From Enoplosus armatus (lineage: Eukaryota; Chordata; Actinopteri; Centrarchiformes; Enoplosidae), in contig NC_092183.1 of assembly GCF_043641665.1 (NCBI RefSeq), positions 8,038,501 to 8,102,500 on the forward strand: DNA of 64,000 bases, in the 5' to 3' direction. Numbering within the stretch: position 1 is the stretch's first letter; each line of letters starts with the position of its first letter. This document shows, one piece after another, positions 11,973 through 26,886 of the stretch. Below the pieces are notes generated by a model. That model was not told the origin of the DNA and ran no database searches. It saw only the letters and a list, made by a program, of their open reading frames with translations. The position numbers and the translations under genes were made by a program.

Positions 11973-14900
11973 TCAGGTGACCTGAAGCTGTGGTCTTGAG
12001 GTACTTGCTTCTCCCTGAGCCAGGCCGTTAGACCTCCTGATGTCAGGGCATGGCACCTCCTTCCTAGGGAGAGAGGAGGCAAACATTGTGTCCAACATGC
12101 CCAGCACCTCCAGGAGTTCCTGCTGGTAGTCGATCTCTCTGTCCAGAAGCTCCTGTATACGCAGCAGCTGTCTGTCCACAACCGGTGACTGACCGATTAC
12201 TGACTGATAGATGTCCAGGATCATCTCAGCCGCTGTTACGAGGACAGGAGCAAACCTGGGGTCAACCAAGTTCCTGGAGAAGAAACAGGAAGAAAAGTTA
12301 AAGTATTCATGTGACAAAACATTTCTGCACAATTTGATGTGCAACGGCAAGCCACCAAATTCAATGCATCCAATAACACATTATGCAAACATTTGGTAAA
12401 GCCAACTTAATGACGTTTTATCTGCAACTTACCCGATGAGGAAGTTGAGGAAGCGAGAGAGCCCCTGTTCATCCCTTCCGGCCAGAGCGTTCTTCAACGT
12501 TCCTCTTCGATCCAGCTCCTTTATAACAGCAACTGTGATCTCTGGCTTTCTCAGTCTTGTCCATGTCTATAAATAAAATTGAATACACATATGTATATTA
12601 ATAAAAGTGAAATATTACTACCACCTTTTTGCAATGTTAGTTTGTGCATGACAGATGCTGCCACTTTGTGCAACTCAGCAACAGAATGAGTCACTGCTTT
12701 ATATTGCAAGTTGAAAAAAAGGATGACTTTAAAACGAGAGGGAACCTCAAGAAAATTACACCAACTGATTTAACCTTGTTGATAACGTTATAAATACATG
12801 TATACCTCCAGAGCTGTATCCAAAGCCTTCGACACATTAAATCTCTTGAGCTGCTTGTCGTATTTGGCCAAATGCTGTTTCACTGGCTTGCTGACGAGAT
12901 AATCATCCTGGAAAAAGATGGAGAACCAAGAATGTAATTAATGCTTTGGGGGGGGGGACAGTCAGTCAATGTTTGTCTTGGGGAATAATCACTCAACAAA
13001 CCACATCATGTCTCAGTCTTTTCACTTCAGGAAGTGCATGCTACTAAATATAAACTTACCTGTTTGGGGACGTAGTTCTTCCCCTTCACAAAAACACGAT
13101 ATGATGGTCGTCGTCTCTGCTGGCCAGAGATTTCCCTCGACTCTTCCAGGCTTTTCCTGTGTTTGATACTCAGAATACCGTTGGTCATACCCACAACAAT
13201 GGACTCATCATCCGGCTGAGGAGAAAGACGTATTCAAAGTTTTACTGTCAAGAATTCAGGCTCTCCGGGAAGCAGGCCCAAGAAACAAACATTTAATTCT
13301 GTGCAATGACTGATGTAACAATATAGTATATCATTTTCAATATGCTATAAAATATATTAACATTTATCTCAAAACAGTGCATATTTTTTATAGAACATGG
13401 CTATAACTGGAACAGCATGTTTCTAACAAATCAAAGATTGTGGCAGTGATTGAAAGGGAAAACCCAAAAGACCTGAAAGGCCAGAGTAAAACAAGGCCTT
13501 GTTAGTTCACTCTCTGAGGTTGCGCAGTGTTCCAGAAGCCCTACACCTTCTTGCCAATGGCAAGAGGAGAGGATGTACCATTTCATCTCCGATCTAAATC
13601 ACTGGCAACACGAGATATTTCTGTTGGCTGCTGCAGAAACTGAATCCATCACTTTACAGTCTCAGAGCTGGTCTCTCAAATCACGGCTCCCTCTGAGGGT
13701 GCACCTCAGATACAAGCACATGTTCTTATGTATTATACATGTATAGTGCAATACATATATAGTTACACACATCCATACATATATATACATTGTTACTGTA
13801 TATATATATATTTTTTTACCTCACTTCACTTAAATACTGTAAATGTGTATATTTTTTATTTTCTATTTCTTATTTTTATATTTTGTACATACCTTTAGTT
13901 CTAAATTATGCTACTTTCTACTCTTGAATGGGAGCACCGGTACTGTACAATTTCCCCCCGGGGATCAATAAAGTATTTCTGATTCTGACATGTTCATCTC
14001 TCTGTATTGAGGGTTTTTCAAAACAAGGCATTTCCCATCTTGGGTTGACTGTGGTCAACTAGCATGTAATTATCATACATTTTGCTTCACTTAATACACT
14101 TTTCTACACTTAATTCATCTTCAAACATGAAAAACGACTAATAAAACGTGATGAAGGGTTGAATGTAATTTCTTACAGCCAAAGCCAGACTGAGGATGGA
14201 GGCAGCGTAGTCAAAGTTGTGGACCACTTTATAGTTGGTTGTGTTGTACACCTTTACATGCCTGAAAGACAAACAGGGGCCCTACATTAGATCAGGTTCA
14301 TATATACATTACTTAATAATAAGTATGCAACCGTCATGACAGATAGAGCAGCTGCTGATTTCCACAGTTTAAGACATTTATTCTTTGTCTACTACTATAC
14401 ATACACCTGTCCCCTTACCTGTCCAGAGACGCCGAGAGCAGTCTCTGTCCGTTGCTGCTGAGATACAAAGAGGTGACAGTTTTGTGATGGTTCTTCAGTG
14501 ACACCAGAGGCTGGCCTCCTTTTAGCAGATCCCACACTTTCACATAGCGGCCACCTAAAGACAATGATAAATATATCTTTAATGCCCTGCATAAACACCA
14601 GTGCTGTCATTTGGGAGGCAATAGTGTAGGAAAAAAGATTTACGCTGTTTTTGTCCCAATTGGAGTCTCAACCAAGCATTAAATGGATTCAATGTCACAC
14701 AACAACCCATTTCAACCTGAGGGATCCTCCATTAAATTGAAAAACACTTTTGTTTGTGTTTTGTCTGACAAAGATGGCATATTTTCTGGAAGCGCTGACT
14801 GAAAATGAGATTTTATTGCTGGCTACCTGCAGAGACCAGGAGTCCCTCAGAAGGATAAAGAAGCAGACTCTCCACTGGCTGGCCGTGGTCCATGGTCATT

Positions 14901-16720
14901 ACACTCTTATCCACTCTGGCATCAAACAGTTTCAGTGTGTGGTCGTATGATCCTAGGGGGAAAGAAAACATCAATTGTTTAATAGTCACACAAAACTCAT
15001 AGTTTAAAAGAAAAACAATTTTCTTCCACTCACCAGTAATGAACAGATCTCTGTTGAGTTTGCTCGTGACACCACAACGAATGTAATCTGTGTGTTCTTG
15101 GTAGGTGTTGAGCTCAGTGGCATTTGGGATGTCCCAAAGTCGACAGGTGTAGTCGTCTGACCCGGTGAGGATCTGGTAACGGTCTGACGTGAAGTCTGTT
15201 ACATGTACAGCCCTGAGCAGAAACAAAGAGACAAAATGTACATCAGTTCACTGTTATGACCAGACGTTTATAAGTCTGTCAGACGGTTTACAGGTTGTCA
15301 GAATTCTTGAGATCATCATGAAATTCAGTCGATGGATCACTCAAGAGATCATCATTCAACAATTCCTTTACTATACAAGAACTCCAGAAGATACAATCAG
15401 CTAATCAAAAGCATAGTCCACCCTCAACAGGACAGCAGCTTAGAATGATGATGATTGGTTTTGATACAGTACCATGAAAACAATATTGCAAATGCTGATA
15501 GCAACATGTGTGTAGACTTTTTAAACTGTCAGGGACTGGTTCTACTATTTGACTAACGAACTGAAAATGAAAACTACAAACAAGTGTACAAACAAAATTG
15601 CAACATTGTATTTCTATATGTAAATATAGTATGTGTGTATGCTCTAAGGCACAAAATAAGCATTGAATTTATTCTTGAAGCATTCTCTATACCTTCAATT
15701 ATTTTGAAATAGTGAGAGCAACAGCAGTGAGAAGAATTGAAGACACATAGGAAAGTAACAAGAACGACACTGAAATGAGGATTTCTTTTGAAAAATCCTT
15801 ACTAATGCAAGAATCTAAAACTTGAACTTTTAAAAGTGAACAGAGAACATGTTCTCTCCCCACCAGCAACGTTGCCTTTCAACTCTGGTCAAAGGCTGTG
15901 ACATTCCACATATTTCCCCTGGACCAGGATTACATTAACTTTTCCAACATAACCTCTGCAGGGACTGCCAACATCTAGTAAGAGAGCCTCCTCAAAATGT
16001 AGCAATAGATGTTGAAATTAAGTCTATTTTGTAACACTCAATCTTCAGGCTAGGACAGCACAACTAAAACTATCAGAAAGTGACACATTGGATACCTACT
16101 TTGTGTGCCCTTTGAACATCCTGAGTGCCACCTTGCCACTGACATCAAACAGCCGGACCACCGAGTCCTCACATCCTGCCACGAGAAGCTGACCGTCTGA
16201 CCTGAACCTGCCACAGTATGCAGTGTCCTTAAACCGTGTAAATGTCTTCACAGGCTCCTGGGAGAACGGCCCGTAAATGTGGATCTGTAGAGAAACCAGT
16301 GTTAGGATGACAAAAAATGACAAACAAATGTTGCAGACTAGAACCAGGATTGTTTTATGAGGTGAACACCGATTCCTTTGAATAAACACAACTAAGCTGA
16401 ATTCATGCAAGAGAAGCCAACATACTCTTGTGAATGCTGTCACAGCGAAGTTATGTGGAGCCACTGGGGAGAAGTCTATGTTTGTGATTGCGCCAAATTC
16501 TTTTATCTGGACGGGAGCCTGAGAGAGGAGAAACAAAGATGCATTGTCAACACTGAGAAACAAAATTAAGGATGCACTTTTCTAACTCTAAACAGTAATA
16601 TTAGGACAGTATACTATAGAAGAGACTCACCTTGTAGTTTTTCCAGTACAGTGTATCTTGTGTGACTTTCTCTCCAAGTTTAGGATAGACTTGGATTTTT
16701 GTAGGTTTAAACGAAGCCAT
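11973..16720 (-). CDS. utp15: UTP15, U3 snoRNP-associated WD40 protein, complete
   Basis: Eleven coding exons on the minus strand: 16631-16720, 16426-16518, 16100-16284, 15034-15212, 14827-14952, 14419-14554, 14177-14261, 13060-13215, 12806-12907, 12433-12566 and 11973-12273. All phases agree and the sum is 1587 nt, 528 aa, close to the human 518 aa. The start [18 protein letters not shown] is typical. WD40 blades follow, for example [48 protein letters not shown] and [15 protein letters not shown]. The C-terminal UTP15-specific helical domain includes [16 protein letters not shown] and VIGQSPVVD. The protein is a nucleolar t-UTP/UTP-A subunit of the small-subunit processome, needed for pre-rRNA transcription and 18S maturation. 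No break is seen. Confidence 0.97.
13500..13988 (+). repeat. LINE-derived 3' tail in a UTP15 intron
   Basis: Ends in ttccccccggggatcaataa followed by agtatttctgattctga, a 3'-terminal signature shared by many truncated teleost LINE copies. The same ending occurs at 63503-63535. The upstream boundary is a guess. It lies between UTP15 exons at 13060-13215 and 14177-14261. Confidence 0.5.
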
Positions 16721-17514
16721 TTCTGACCAAATAGTATTTGTCTGGTAAGATACAAAAAATACAACACATGGATATTAACATATAGCAAGAGATATGAAAC
16801 TAGTTAAGATCTTAAGCATGGAGCCCAACAATGTTCAAACTCAGATATGTAGTTAAAATTGTAGGAGCAATCCAAAGGTTTACAAAGAAACCAAATATGT
16901 CAGGTTGAACCTGCGGTGTGGGGGGGTACTTGTATAACACAATGCATCTATATTACTTTAATTTGATGGATTGGTGCACCCATAAAAAACACGGAGTGAG
17001 AGTATAATTGTAAATATGACAACGAGGATCTGGAACAAACCTACACACAATAGTGATACTGAAACAGAGTGGGATAAGGTGTTTTTTTTACAACTTTAAT
17101 GCTGTAGGAGAATAAACGTGGTATACTGGATGGTCAAGGGTTAACAGCTTAGCCAATACTGTATTGATCACGAGAAGTCACAAGTAATCAAATTCAACGA
17201 CCTGGAATGAAAAGCAACACAGTACACATTCACACTTTTTACTAAACAGCATCCCAACCCATAAAACTATGCAAATCGTGAAGTAACGAATTCACTATTT
17301 CGAGATAGTCAATATCTTCACTGAGGTTTGACTGTGCATGAAGACCTAAATAATATAAAAACATTCTTAATAGTTGAAATTACACGTGATGTTACTGGTT
17401 TGAAAACAAAAGCAGCTTATTAGACAGGTACCTGAGCCAACGTGTTCAGTACTTAGCACACTGCGCTTTAGCCAGCTAGCATTTTCTACCAATCTGCATT
17501 CTGATGATTCTCAC

Positions 17515-17700
17515 CTTTGAAAGAAAAGGTCCAGGAGTGCAGATTTAATGTTTAAGTATCTTGTGTTGAAATTAGATGATACTGATATTGGTTGTCCAAG
17601 TAAACTAAATGCTTCTCATTTTAAAGAGTTATCACGTTGCCTCTCGGTGTACTGGAGGACGCCATGATTATAGACGTGACTACTTCCGTTATGGATGGCA
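17515..17700 (-). promoter_or_regulatory. UTP15 5' UTR exon and promoter with an ETS-like site
   Basis: On the minus strand a donor (CTTTCAAAG|GTGAGAA) lies at 17514/17515, and the ATG exon upstream region has an acceptor (TTACCAG) near 16746. The segment 17682-17688 reads CGGAAGT on the minus strand, an ETS core typical of housekeeping promoters. The transcription start is inferred near 17.68 kb. Confidence 0.55.
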
Positions 17701-18199
17701 TAGCTTTATTGTTCACTGAAAGGATGCACAAGTTACGTCTCAACTTCAAACACAATATTTTAAATTAAAACATTTGAAATATTTTAAATGGTACTGACGG
17801 TGGACCCAGTATTGTACTTTTGTATAGGCCTACTTAATAATTACCTTGTTTAATTGTAATTTCATATTCAATTAAATCAACTTCCTTTTTGGTGAAATTT
17901 GACCGGAATCTTGGACTGATTTGACCTATTTATGTTTATTAATGTTTAGAATTGTAGTTTATTGCTAATATTTTAAGTGGCTGTTAAAAAAACTTTAGCT
18001 AGTACCGAAAAAAAAGAAAAACTTCTTTATGAGTTCACTACTCTTAGTAAAATTTAGAAGTAGGTTATTTTTGTGCGTAATTTCTGGGACTACAAAACAG
18101 ACCGATTTAATAACAGAAAACAAAGTTTTAAATTAAAGTTAAAATTACGAACATACATTTTGGAAACACTGCGGGCACATCCGGCAAGTTATTGATCTG

Positions 18200-18389
18200 A
18201 TGGCGTCACTTCCGGTCTTCATCCCTTTCTCCGAACTTCTATCGACTGTGTGACCCGCGTGTTTACACACTCCCAGGTCGGTTCACATCTCTGTAACCTT
18301 CTTAAGCGCTCTCAGCCTCATATCATTTTTACTTTGTAAAGAAGTAACGGTTCTCTGTGTCACACTACACGTTAAAGTGCGAGGAAAAG
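18200..18389 (+). promoter_or_regulatory. BTF3 promoter and 5' UTR exon with TOP-like tract
   Basis: An ETS-type site (cacttccggt, 18207-18216) is followed by a pyrimidine tract ccctttctcc at 18223-18232. The tract resembles the 5' terminal oligopyrimidine start of translation-machinery mRNAs. The untranslated exon ends at a donor gaggaaaag|gtaaat (18389/18390). UTP15 starts about 0.5 kb away on the other strand. Confidence 0.6.
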
Positions 18390-19197
18390 GTAAATTGCAC
18401 TTGAATGCTAGCATCAGTTTGAAGAGGCCTAAGCTAGCTGTTTAGCTTGGCTTGCTAAGTAGCCTGCTGTTCAGTTGTCATAATTTCTCAGAACTCGGGC
18501 TAAAAAACAAGTTTCCCTGTCTGTGAGTCTGAAAGATCAAGCATTAGTCTACAGCATGTTTCCTCGTTAGGACACACTTGGGAAAGTAAACTATTAAAGT
18601 TAGTAGCTAATTGATTTCTCTTTGCTTTGGAGAACGTTGCGAGTCTAACTTAGGCACTAACTTTAGCTGACCACCTCTGTCTGATTCATGCAGAGCTTGA
18701 GTTGAGACTAAAAAGTCTCAGCTATTTTTGGGCTTCTGACAGCTGTACATTCTTGTTATTTTGCTGTGCCAACAGCTAAAGCCACGGGGGGATTTTGGGG
18801 ACTTTTAGATTTGGCACTTAGTTGTAATTACACACCCTATGCTTCCAGTGAACTGTAACACACATTGGGTGCTTAACCTTAGTTTCATCAATTGACAATT
18901 TATTACTCATTAAATTTAGACTTGAATTTTAGACCATTTTGCATATTTATATATCTGGTTCTCATTTCAAGATCAAACTGTTAGTGTGCATGTACCTGAG
19001 AGTAGAAAATGGATGTAACAAACAAAATCGGTATTGACTCACTACCACCATCATATTAATGTTGGGATTGCATTAGTGAATGGTTATTGGTGCTTTCATG
19101 TGTCTCCTAGCTGTGCCAAGTGAGATTTTCTTTTCTCCAAATGACTGAAAATTGTGGGCAGATATTACATTTGGTGATGTGTTGTTTCATGTGTCAG

Positions 19198-20774
<1,577 letters not shown>

Positions 20775-21093
20775 CTCCAGCAAACATTTCAAGGCTCCTC
20801 TTGACTCACCATACTTTAACATAGCAGCATTTTGGAATTCTTCGTCTTTGTTATTGCTCTGTGGCTACAAAAAAGGTAGCTTTTTAATTGTAATCTTGAC
20901 CATTGGGCTGAAACAAGTAAAATTTACCTTTTCTGGCAACTGTTACCTACTCCTTTGTCTGATTTGCCTCGTTCTGCAATACAAGTGAAATTATTTATTT
21001 CAGTGGAATGTGCAAACCTGTCTCTTTCTCATGCTGCCTCTCCTGCATTGTGATGTCTACACATCAAAAATGTATTGGTGGAATTAATCATGT

Positions 21094-21099
21094 AATAAA
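21094..21099 (+). terminator. BTF3 poly(A) signal
   Basis: AATAAA about 320 bases after the BTF3 stop and 230 bases before the LINE tail. Confidence 0.7.
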
Positions 21100-21980
21100 G
21101 ATTACATTTCAATTTCTCAATTTTATTTTTCTTTTAATGCTCCACCAGTTCTTTGGAACATTGAAAGGAAAAGCATGTTTACTTTGCTGGTTCTATTATA
21201 TTCCACCTCATGGTCCTAGTTTTCTAAAATTTTGCAGGTGATTAGGTAATGGCAATCATTACTAAAAAGGAATATACCAGAGAAAACATTGAATTCTTTG
21301 TCATCACTGGTTGTGCGGCAAAAGCAATTCAATTCAATTCAATTCAATTTTATTTATATAGCGCCAAATCACAACAAAAGTCATCTCATGACACTTTACA
21401 AAATAGAGCAGGTCTAGACCGACTTTATAATGTTATTACAGAGACCCAACAGTTCCCACCATGAGCAAGCACTTTGGCGACAGTGGCAAGGAAAAACTTC
21501 CTTTTAAGAGGCAGAAACCTCGAGCAGAACCAGACTCTAGGTGGGCGGTCATCTGCTTTGACCGGTTGGGTTTGAGAGAGAGAGAGAGACAGAGAGATAG
21601 ACGTAGAGACACAGATAGACAGGTAGGCAAAGATGTATGGCAGCACTAACTAGAAGTAGAAGTAGCTGTAATATTAGCTTAGATTAATAATAGGAGCTTT
21701 AATAGTAACAGAACTACAACTAAACATAACTGTAGAGATGAGAGTCAGGCAGCAGCACCCAGGCGTACCAGGACCACGATCCACAGCGACCTACGAGTCA
21801 ACAAAGCACAAAGAAACTCCGGGGAAGAAATAAAGTTAGTAACATGCATTGGACTGTGATGAATGTGCAAAGATGAGGAGGGAGAGGAGGAAAGCTCAGT
21901 GCATCATGGGAAGTCCCCCAGCAGTGTAGGCCTATAGCAGCATAACTAGGGGGCTGGTCCAGGCAGGCCTGAGCCAGCCC

Positions 21981-24900
21981 TTAACTATAAGCATTATCAA
22001 AAAGCAAAGTTTTAAGCCTACTCTTAAAAGTAGAGAATGTGTCTGCCTCCCGGACCCAAACTGGGAGCCGATTCCACAGGAGAGGAGCTTGATAGCTGAA
22101 GGCTCTGGCTCCTGTTCTGTTTTTGGAGACTCTAGGAACCACAAGCAGCCCTGCATTCTGGGAGCGGAGTGCTCTAGTAGGGTAATAGGGTACTATGAGC
22201 TCTTTAAGATATGATGGTGCCTGACCAGTAAGAGCTTTGTAGGTGAGGAGAAGGATTTTAAACTCTATTCTAGATTTTACAGGGAGCCAGTGCAGAGAAG
22301 CTAATACAGGAGAAATGTGATCTCTTTTCCTGGTTCCTGTCAGTACACGTGCTGCAGCATTCTGGATCAGCTGGAGAGTCCTCAGGGTCTTATTGGGACA
22401 GCCTGATAATAAGGAATTGCAATAATCCAGCCTAGACGTGACAAATGCATGGACTAATTTTTCTGCATCTGTTTGAGACAGGATCTTCCTGATTTTTGCA
22501 ATGTTACGGAGGTGAAAGAAGGCAGTCCGTGAAGTTTGTTTTACGTGGGAGTTAAAGGACATGTCCTGATCAAAGACAACTCCGAGATTCCTCACGGTGG
22601 TGCTGGAGGCCAGGGCAATGCCATCTAGGGTAACAATATCCTTAGATACTGTATTTCTGAGGTGTTCAGGGCCAAGAACAATAACTTCTGTCTTGTCTGA
22701 GTTCAACATCAAATAATTACAGGTCATCCAGGTCTTTATGTCCTTAAGGCATGCTTGAAGCTTGGCTAACTGATGAGGTTCTTCTGGCTTGATCGATAAA
22801 TATAGCTGGGTATCATCCGCATAGCAATGAAAATGTATGGAGTGTTTTCTAATAATATCCCCTAAAGGAAGCATATATAAAGTGAATAGTATTGGCCCAA
22901 GCACAGAACCTTGTTGAACTCCATGACTGACTTTGGCGTACATGGAGGATTCATCGTTAACATGTACAAACTGAGATCGATCTGATAAATACGACCTAAA
23001 CCAGCTTAGTGCGGTTCCTTTGATGCCAATTAAATGTTCCAGTCTCTGTAATAGGATATGATGGTCAATGGTGTCGAATGCAGCACTAAGATCTAACAAA
23101 ACAAGTATAGAGACAAGTCCTTTGTCTGATGCAGTGAGAAGGTCATTTGTAACTTTCACCAGTGCCGTCTCTGTGCTATGATGAGCTCTGAAACCTGACT
23201 GAAAGTCCTCAAGCAACCTATTGTCATGTAGAAAGTCACACAGCTGGTTGGCGACTGCTTTCTCAAGAATCTTGGAGAGAAAGGGGAGGTTAGATATAGG
23301 TCTATAGTTGGCTAAAACCTCTGGATCAAGAGTGGTCTTTTTAAGAAGAGGTTTAATTACAGCTACTTTAAAGGACTGTGGTACGTAGCCTGTTAATAAG
23401 GACAGATTGATCATGTCTAGTAAAGAAGTGCTGACTAAAGGTAAAACCTCTTTGAGCAGCCAGGTTGGGATGGGGTCTAAGAGACAAGTTGATGGCTTAG
23501 ATGAAGAGATAGTTTTAGTAATTTGGTGAAGGTCAATGGGAGAAAAGCAATCTAAATATACATCAGGTTTTAAAGCTATTTCTGAGATTCCTGTGTTTGA
23601 AGGTAAGGTACCACCTGAAGACAGGAGGTGATCAATTCTGTCTCTAATAGTTAGAATTTTATCATTAAAGAAGCTCATGAAGTCATTACTGCTGAGGTTT
23701 ATAGGAATACATGGCTCAATAGAGCTGTGACACTCTGTCAGCCTGGCTACAGTGCTGAAGAGAAACCTGGGGTTGTTCTTGTTCTCTTCTATTAATGTTG
23801 AGTAATAGGCTGCTCTGGCTTTACAGAGGGCCTTCCTATAAGTTCTAAGACTATCTTGCCAAATTAAACATGATTCCTCTAGTTTGGTGGAGCGCCATTT
23901 CCTTTCAAGTTTCTGCACTGTTTGCTTTAATTTGCGGGTTTGGGTGTTATACCATGGAGCTGACTTTCTTTGTTTTATTATCTTCTTTTTAAGAGGGGCA
24001 ATAGAGTCAAGTGTCAATCGCATTGAGCCTGCAGCACTGTCAACAAGATTGTCCATTTGAGAGGGACGAAGGTTAGCATAGGAGTCCTCAGTTGTATTGA
24101 GACATGGCATTGAATTTAATGCCGATGGAATCACTTCCTTAAATTTAGCTACAGCACTATCAGATAGATATCTGGTATAGACTTTTTTGCCTAATGGCGT
24201 GTAGTCCAGTAATAGGAATTCAAAAGTTATTAAATAATGGTCCGATAATAAAGGATTCTGTGGAAAGACAGTTAGATGTTCAATTTCAAGTCCATATGTC
24301 AGAACCAGGTCGAGGGTGTGATTAAAACAGCGAGTGGGTTTCTGTACCCTCTGACAGAAGCCGATCGAATCCAACAAGGAGATAAATGCAGTACCAAGGC
24401 TATCCTTATCAACATCCACATGAATATTAAAATCCCCTACGATAATGACTTTGTCTGTTTTAAGGACTAAACCTGATAAAAACTCTGAGAAATCAGATAA
24501 GAATTCAGAGTATGGACCTGGAGCGCGATAGACTATAACGAATAAGACTGGCTTCAGTGTTTTCCAGGTTGGGAGTGAGAGACTCATAACGAGGCTTTCA
24601 AATGAGTTATAATCCAGTTTAGGTCTAGAGTTCATCAACAGGCTTGAGTCAAAAATGGCTGCAACTCCACCTCCTCGGCCGGTGCCTCGAGGGATGTGAG
24701 TATTAGTATGACTGGGCGGAGTGGATTCATTCAGGCTGACATACTCTTCATGACACAGCCAGGTTTCTGTCAGACACAGTAGATCAATATGATTCTCTGA
24801 TATTAGCTCGTTTACTAATACAGCTTTAGATGACAGAGATCTGATATTTAACAGTCCACACTTAATTTTCCTATTGTTTTGGCCTATAGCAGTAGTGGTC

Positions 24901-24989
24901 TTAATTTTTATTAAGTTTTTATTAATGACTCCTCTCCTGTTTAACTTTGGTTGAATTAATTTAAGTGGTCGGGGGGCAGACACAGTCAT
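21981..24989 (-). CDS. LINE ORF2: apurinic-type endonuclease plus reverse transcriptase
   Basis: Uninterrupted 1002-aa frame starting at a true ATG. The endonuclease (EEP) part spans about residues 43-260, with LLCLTETWL (about 70-78), GDFNIHVD (185-192) and catalytic SDH (249-251). The reverse transcriptase has [12 protein letters not shown] (632-643), [11 protein letters not shown] (690-700) and the active-site YADD (724-727). A C-terminal region ([26 protein letters not shown]) is typical of the L2/CR1 group. The product nicks the target and primes reverse transcription of its own RNA. The lack of stops or frameshifts suggests a young or recently active copy, but without its full ORF1 and 5' promoter this copy is probably not autonomous. 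Confidence 0.93.
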   Translation of the reverse strand: MTVSAPRPLKLIQPKLNRRGVINKNLIKIKTTTAIGQNNRKIKCGLLNIRSLSSKAVLVNELISENHIDLLCLTETWLCHEEYVSLNESTPPSHTNTHIPRGTGRGGGVAAIFDSSLLMNSRPKLDYNSFESLVMSLSLPTWKTLKPVLFVIVYRAPGPYSEFLSDFSEFLSGLVLKTDKVIIVGDFNIHVDVDKDSLGTAFISLLDSIGFCQRVQKPTRCFNHTLDLVLTYGLEIEHLTVFPQNPLLSDHYLITFEFLLLDYTPLGKKVYTRYLSDSAVAKFKEVIPSALNSMPCLNTTEDSYANLRPSQMDNLVDSAAGSMRLTLDSIAPLKKKIIKQRKSAPWYNTQTRKLKQTVQKLERKWRSTKLEESCLIWQDSLRTYRKALCKARAAYYSTLIEENKNNPRFLFSTVARLTECHSSIEPCIPINLSSNDFMSFFNDKILTIRDRIDHLLSSGGTLPSNTGISEIALKPDVYLDCFSPIDLHQITKTISSSKPSTCLLDPIPTWLLKEVLPLVSTSLLDMINLSLLTGYVPQSFKVAVIKPLLKKTTLDPEVLANYRPISNLPFLSKILEKAVANQLCDFLHDNRLLEDFQSGFRAHHSTETALVKVTNDLLTASDKGLVSILVLLDLSAAFDTIDHHILLQRLEHLIGIKGTALSWFRSYLSDRSQFVHVNDESSMYAKVSHGVQQGSVLGPILFTLYMLPLGDIIRKHSIHFHCYADDTQLYLSIKPEEPHQLAKLQACLKDIKTWMTCNYLMLNSDKTEVIVLGPEHLRNTVSKDIVTLDGIALASSTTVRNLGVVFDQDMSFNSHVKQTSRTAFFHLRNIAKIRKILSQTDAEKLVHAFVTSRLDYCNSLLSGCPNKTLRTLQLIQNAAARVLTGTRKRDHISPVLASLHWLPVKSRIEFKILLLTYKALTGQAPSYLKELIVPYYPTRALRSQNAGLLVVPRVSKNRTGARAFSYQAPLLWNRLPVWVREADTFSTFKSRLKTLLFDNAYS

Positions 24990-25079
24990 TATGGGGTTTT
25001 GGGTGGGTAACTGCTCTAATGGAAGCGCAGAGAAGCGTGTAGGACTGCGACTCTGCCTCCTGGTCTGGACTCTGGGTTG

Positions 25080-25271
25080 TCACGGTTTTGGTTCACTAAT
25101 AAAGTCGGTCAGATTTCTAGATATGAGAGCCGCTCCATCCAAAGTGGGATGAATGCCGTCTCTCCTCATCAGACCAGGTCTCCTCCAGAAAGTCCGCCAA
25201 TTATCTACGAAGCCCACATCGTTTGCTGGACAGCATATGTCTGTAAATGTAGGCCTATACTGGGCCCATGA
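25080..25271 (-). pseudogene. C-terminal remnant of LINE ORF1 (SGNH-esterase domain)
   Basis: In-frame minus-strand stretch of 63 codons ending in TGA at 25080-25082, reading [20 protein letters not shown] then [25 protein letters not shown] is the DxxH block holding the last two catalytic residues of SGNH hydrolases, the esterase found in ORF1 of some L2/CR1 LINEs. An in-frame stop at 25272-25274 and loss of resemblance upstream mark the truncation. The Ser and Gly/Asn blocks are missing, so no enzyme can be made. Confidence 0.7.
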
Positions 25272-25299
25272 TCACCACCCACAGCCCATATTCTGAAGT

Positions 25300-26854
25300 G
25301 TGTAAGTGAAAAAAAAAGAAGCTTGGTAAGAACCCTTCAGGTTGCAGTTAAACGTGAAGTACAAGCCATTAGGAGCGGTGGAAAGGCATCCAGTGTAGAC
25401 AGACTGTCCTATACAGTACAGCTGTATGCTTCAAACACGGGCCAGTGCTGTGTGTAGCCTCCCCTCTTAATGATGCCCAAATGTATTTTATTATAATGTT
25501 GTCTTATAAATCTCTCTCTCTCTCAGAATTAAAGAAGACACCTAACTCCTATTTAGCCAATTATTTCTGGAGCTGGAGCATTGCATCTGAACAAAAGCCT
25601 CTTCCTCATGCACCTTCAATGATAAATGGTCATCTGGAGCTCTGTTATTATAAAACAGGATCTGGAGTAAATTTTCTATTTTAGGTGCCACACAAATTTT
25701 CTGTCTCAAGACAGCTTTTCTGTGAATCTGTGAAGCTCTGGTGTAAACGCCCGCAACATATTGGAGTTAATTTTTCAAAATATTGTAATGTTCCTATACA
25801 TAAGAGGGCTTTAGCGCTAAAGTGGCCCTATCTCTGGCATTACACAAGAAGTAGGGTCACCTGTTGCCACTGAATATCAGCTGGCTATATATCTGTTATG
25901 CTCAATATTTTGCCAGTCCAGCTGGGGAAGTTAAACATTCAACTGTGTCATGTGGGTTTCACACATGAAAGGGTCCAAAAAGGTTTTCTGAATCAGGAGC
26001 ACAAAAGTAATCATATACACTTAGATTACCATATCTCTGTATGACATCAATTAAATGTGTTTTGGGGTAGATGTTGAAACCGTTGTTGACCCATTTCCTA
26101 TGCAGCCTCGATGGATTTGTTTTGTTATTTGGACTGAAGTGACCTCAGAGCATAGTGCTGAACATCATGACACATCAAACTGTCTGGGACTGTGTTCACA
26201 TTCATTCATCTGATTTAGAGGGGAAAAGAAGTCAGGTGTAAAATAATCTTTTGAACTTTGGATGTGGACATTTCAAATAGCAGGACATTTTTGTAGTTAT
26301 AGATTATTATCAATAATGTAAGCATTCACCACAGTTACTATAGTTAAAGAAATACAGAAAGGGAGAGTACATCAAATACTCCTTTACAGCACATGCATGA
26401 AGAATGCTATTTAGGCTTTTAAGGAACTGAAACATGAAACCCAACTATTTCTCTTGAAATGACCGCACAGGTTTCGCAGAAGCATTGTGGTTACAATATG
26501 CTTGTCATACTGTAGATGATAGATCATATTAAACATACAATATAATGTACTTACCTACAAAACTGTAAGAGGACAATGAAGAACCAGATACTGACGCAGC
26601 CCTCCAGCAAACACATCCAGCTTTGTTTACTATGGAACTATTTCACACACATGACGAGAATAGATGATTTACGTATGTGTGAGGATAAACGCATGAGCTA
26701 AATGTGTTAATCTAGTTCTTTCATAGCTGACATTTAGCACAAGAACATTGGATTGCCCCAAACATGACTAAAATCATGGGCAGGGAAAGTCCTCGTGTCT
26801 CTCCCTCTCTCTTTTCCTGCATGACTGTGTGTGTATGTGTGTGTGTGTGTGTGC

Positions 26855-26886
<32 letters not shown>

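Larger units (their letters stand above)
21328..25271 (-). mobile_element. L2-clade LINE retrotransposon, 5'-truncated with intact ORF2
   Basis: About 3.9 kb on the minus strand. The 3' end (low coordinates) is a pentanucleotide tail of ttcaa/caatt repeats at 21328-21350, next to tttatttatatagcgccaaa, a common L2 tail in fish. The 3' UTR is 21351-21980, ORF2 is 21981-24989, and the end of ORF1 is 25080-25271. No target-site duplication is evident, as expected for L2. The 5' edge is uncertain by some tens of bases. It inserted about 0.2 kb past the BTF3 poly(A) signal, opposite to BTF3 transcription. Confidence 0.9.
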
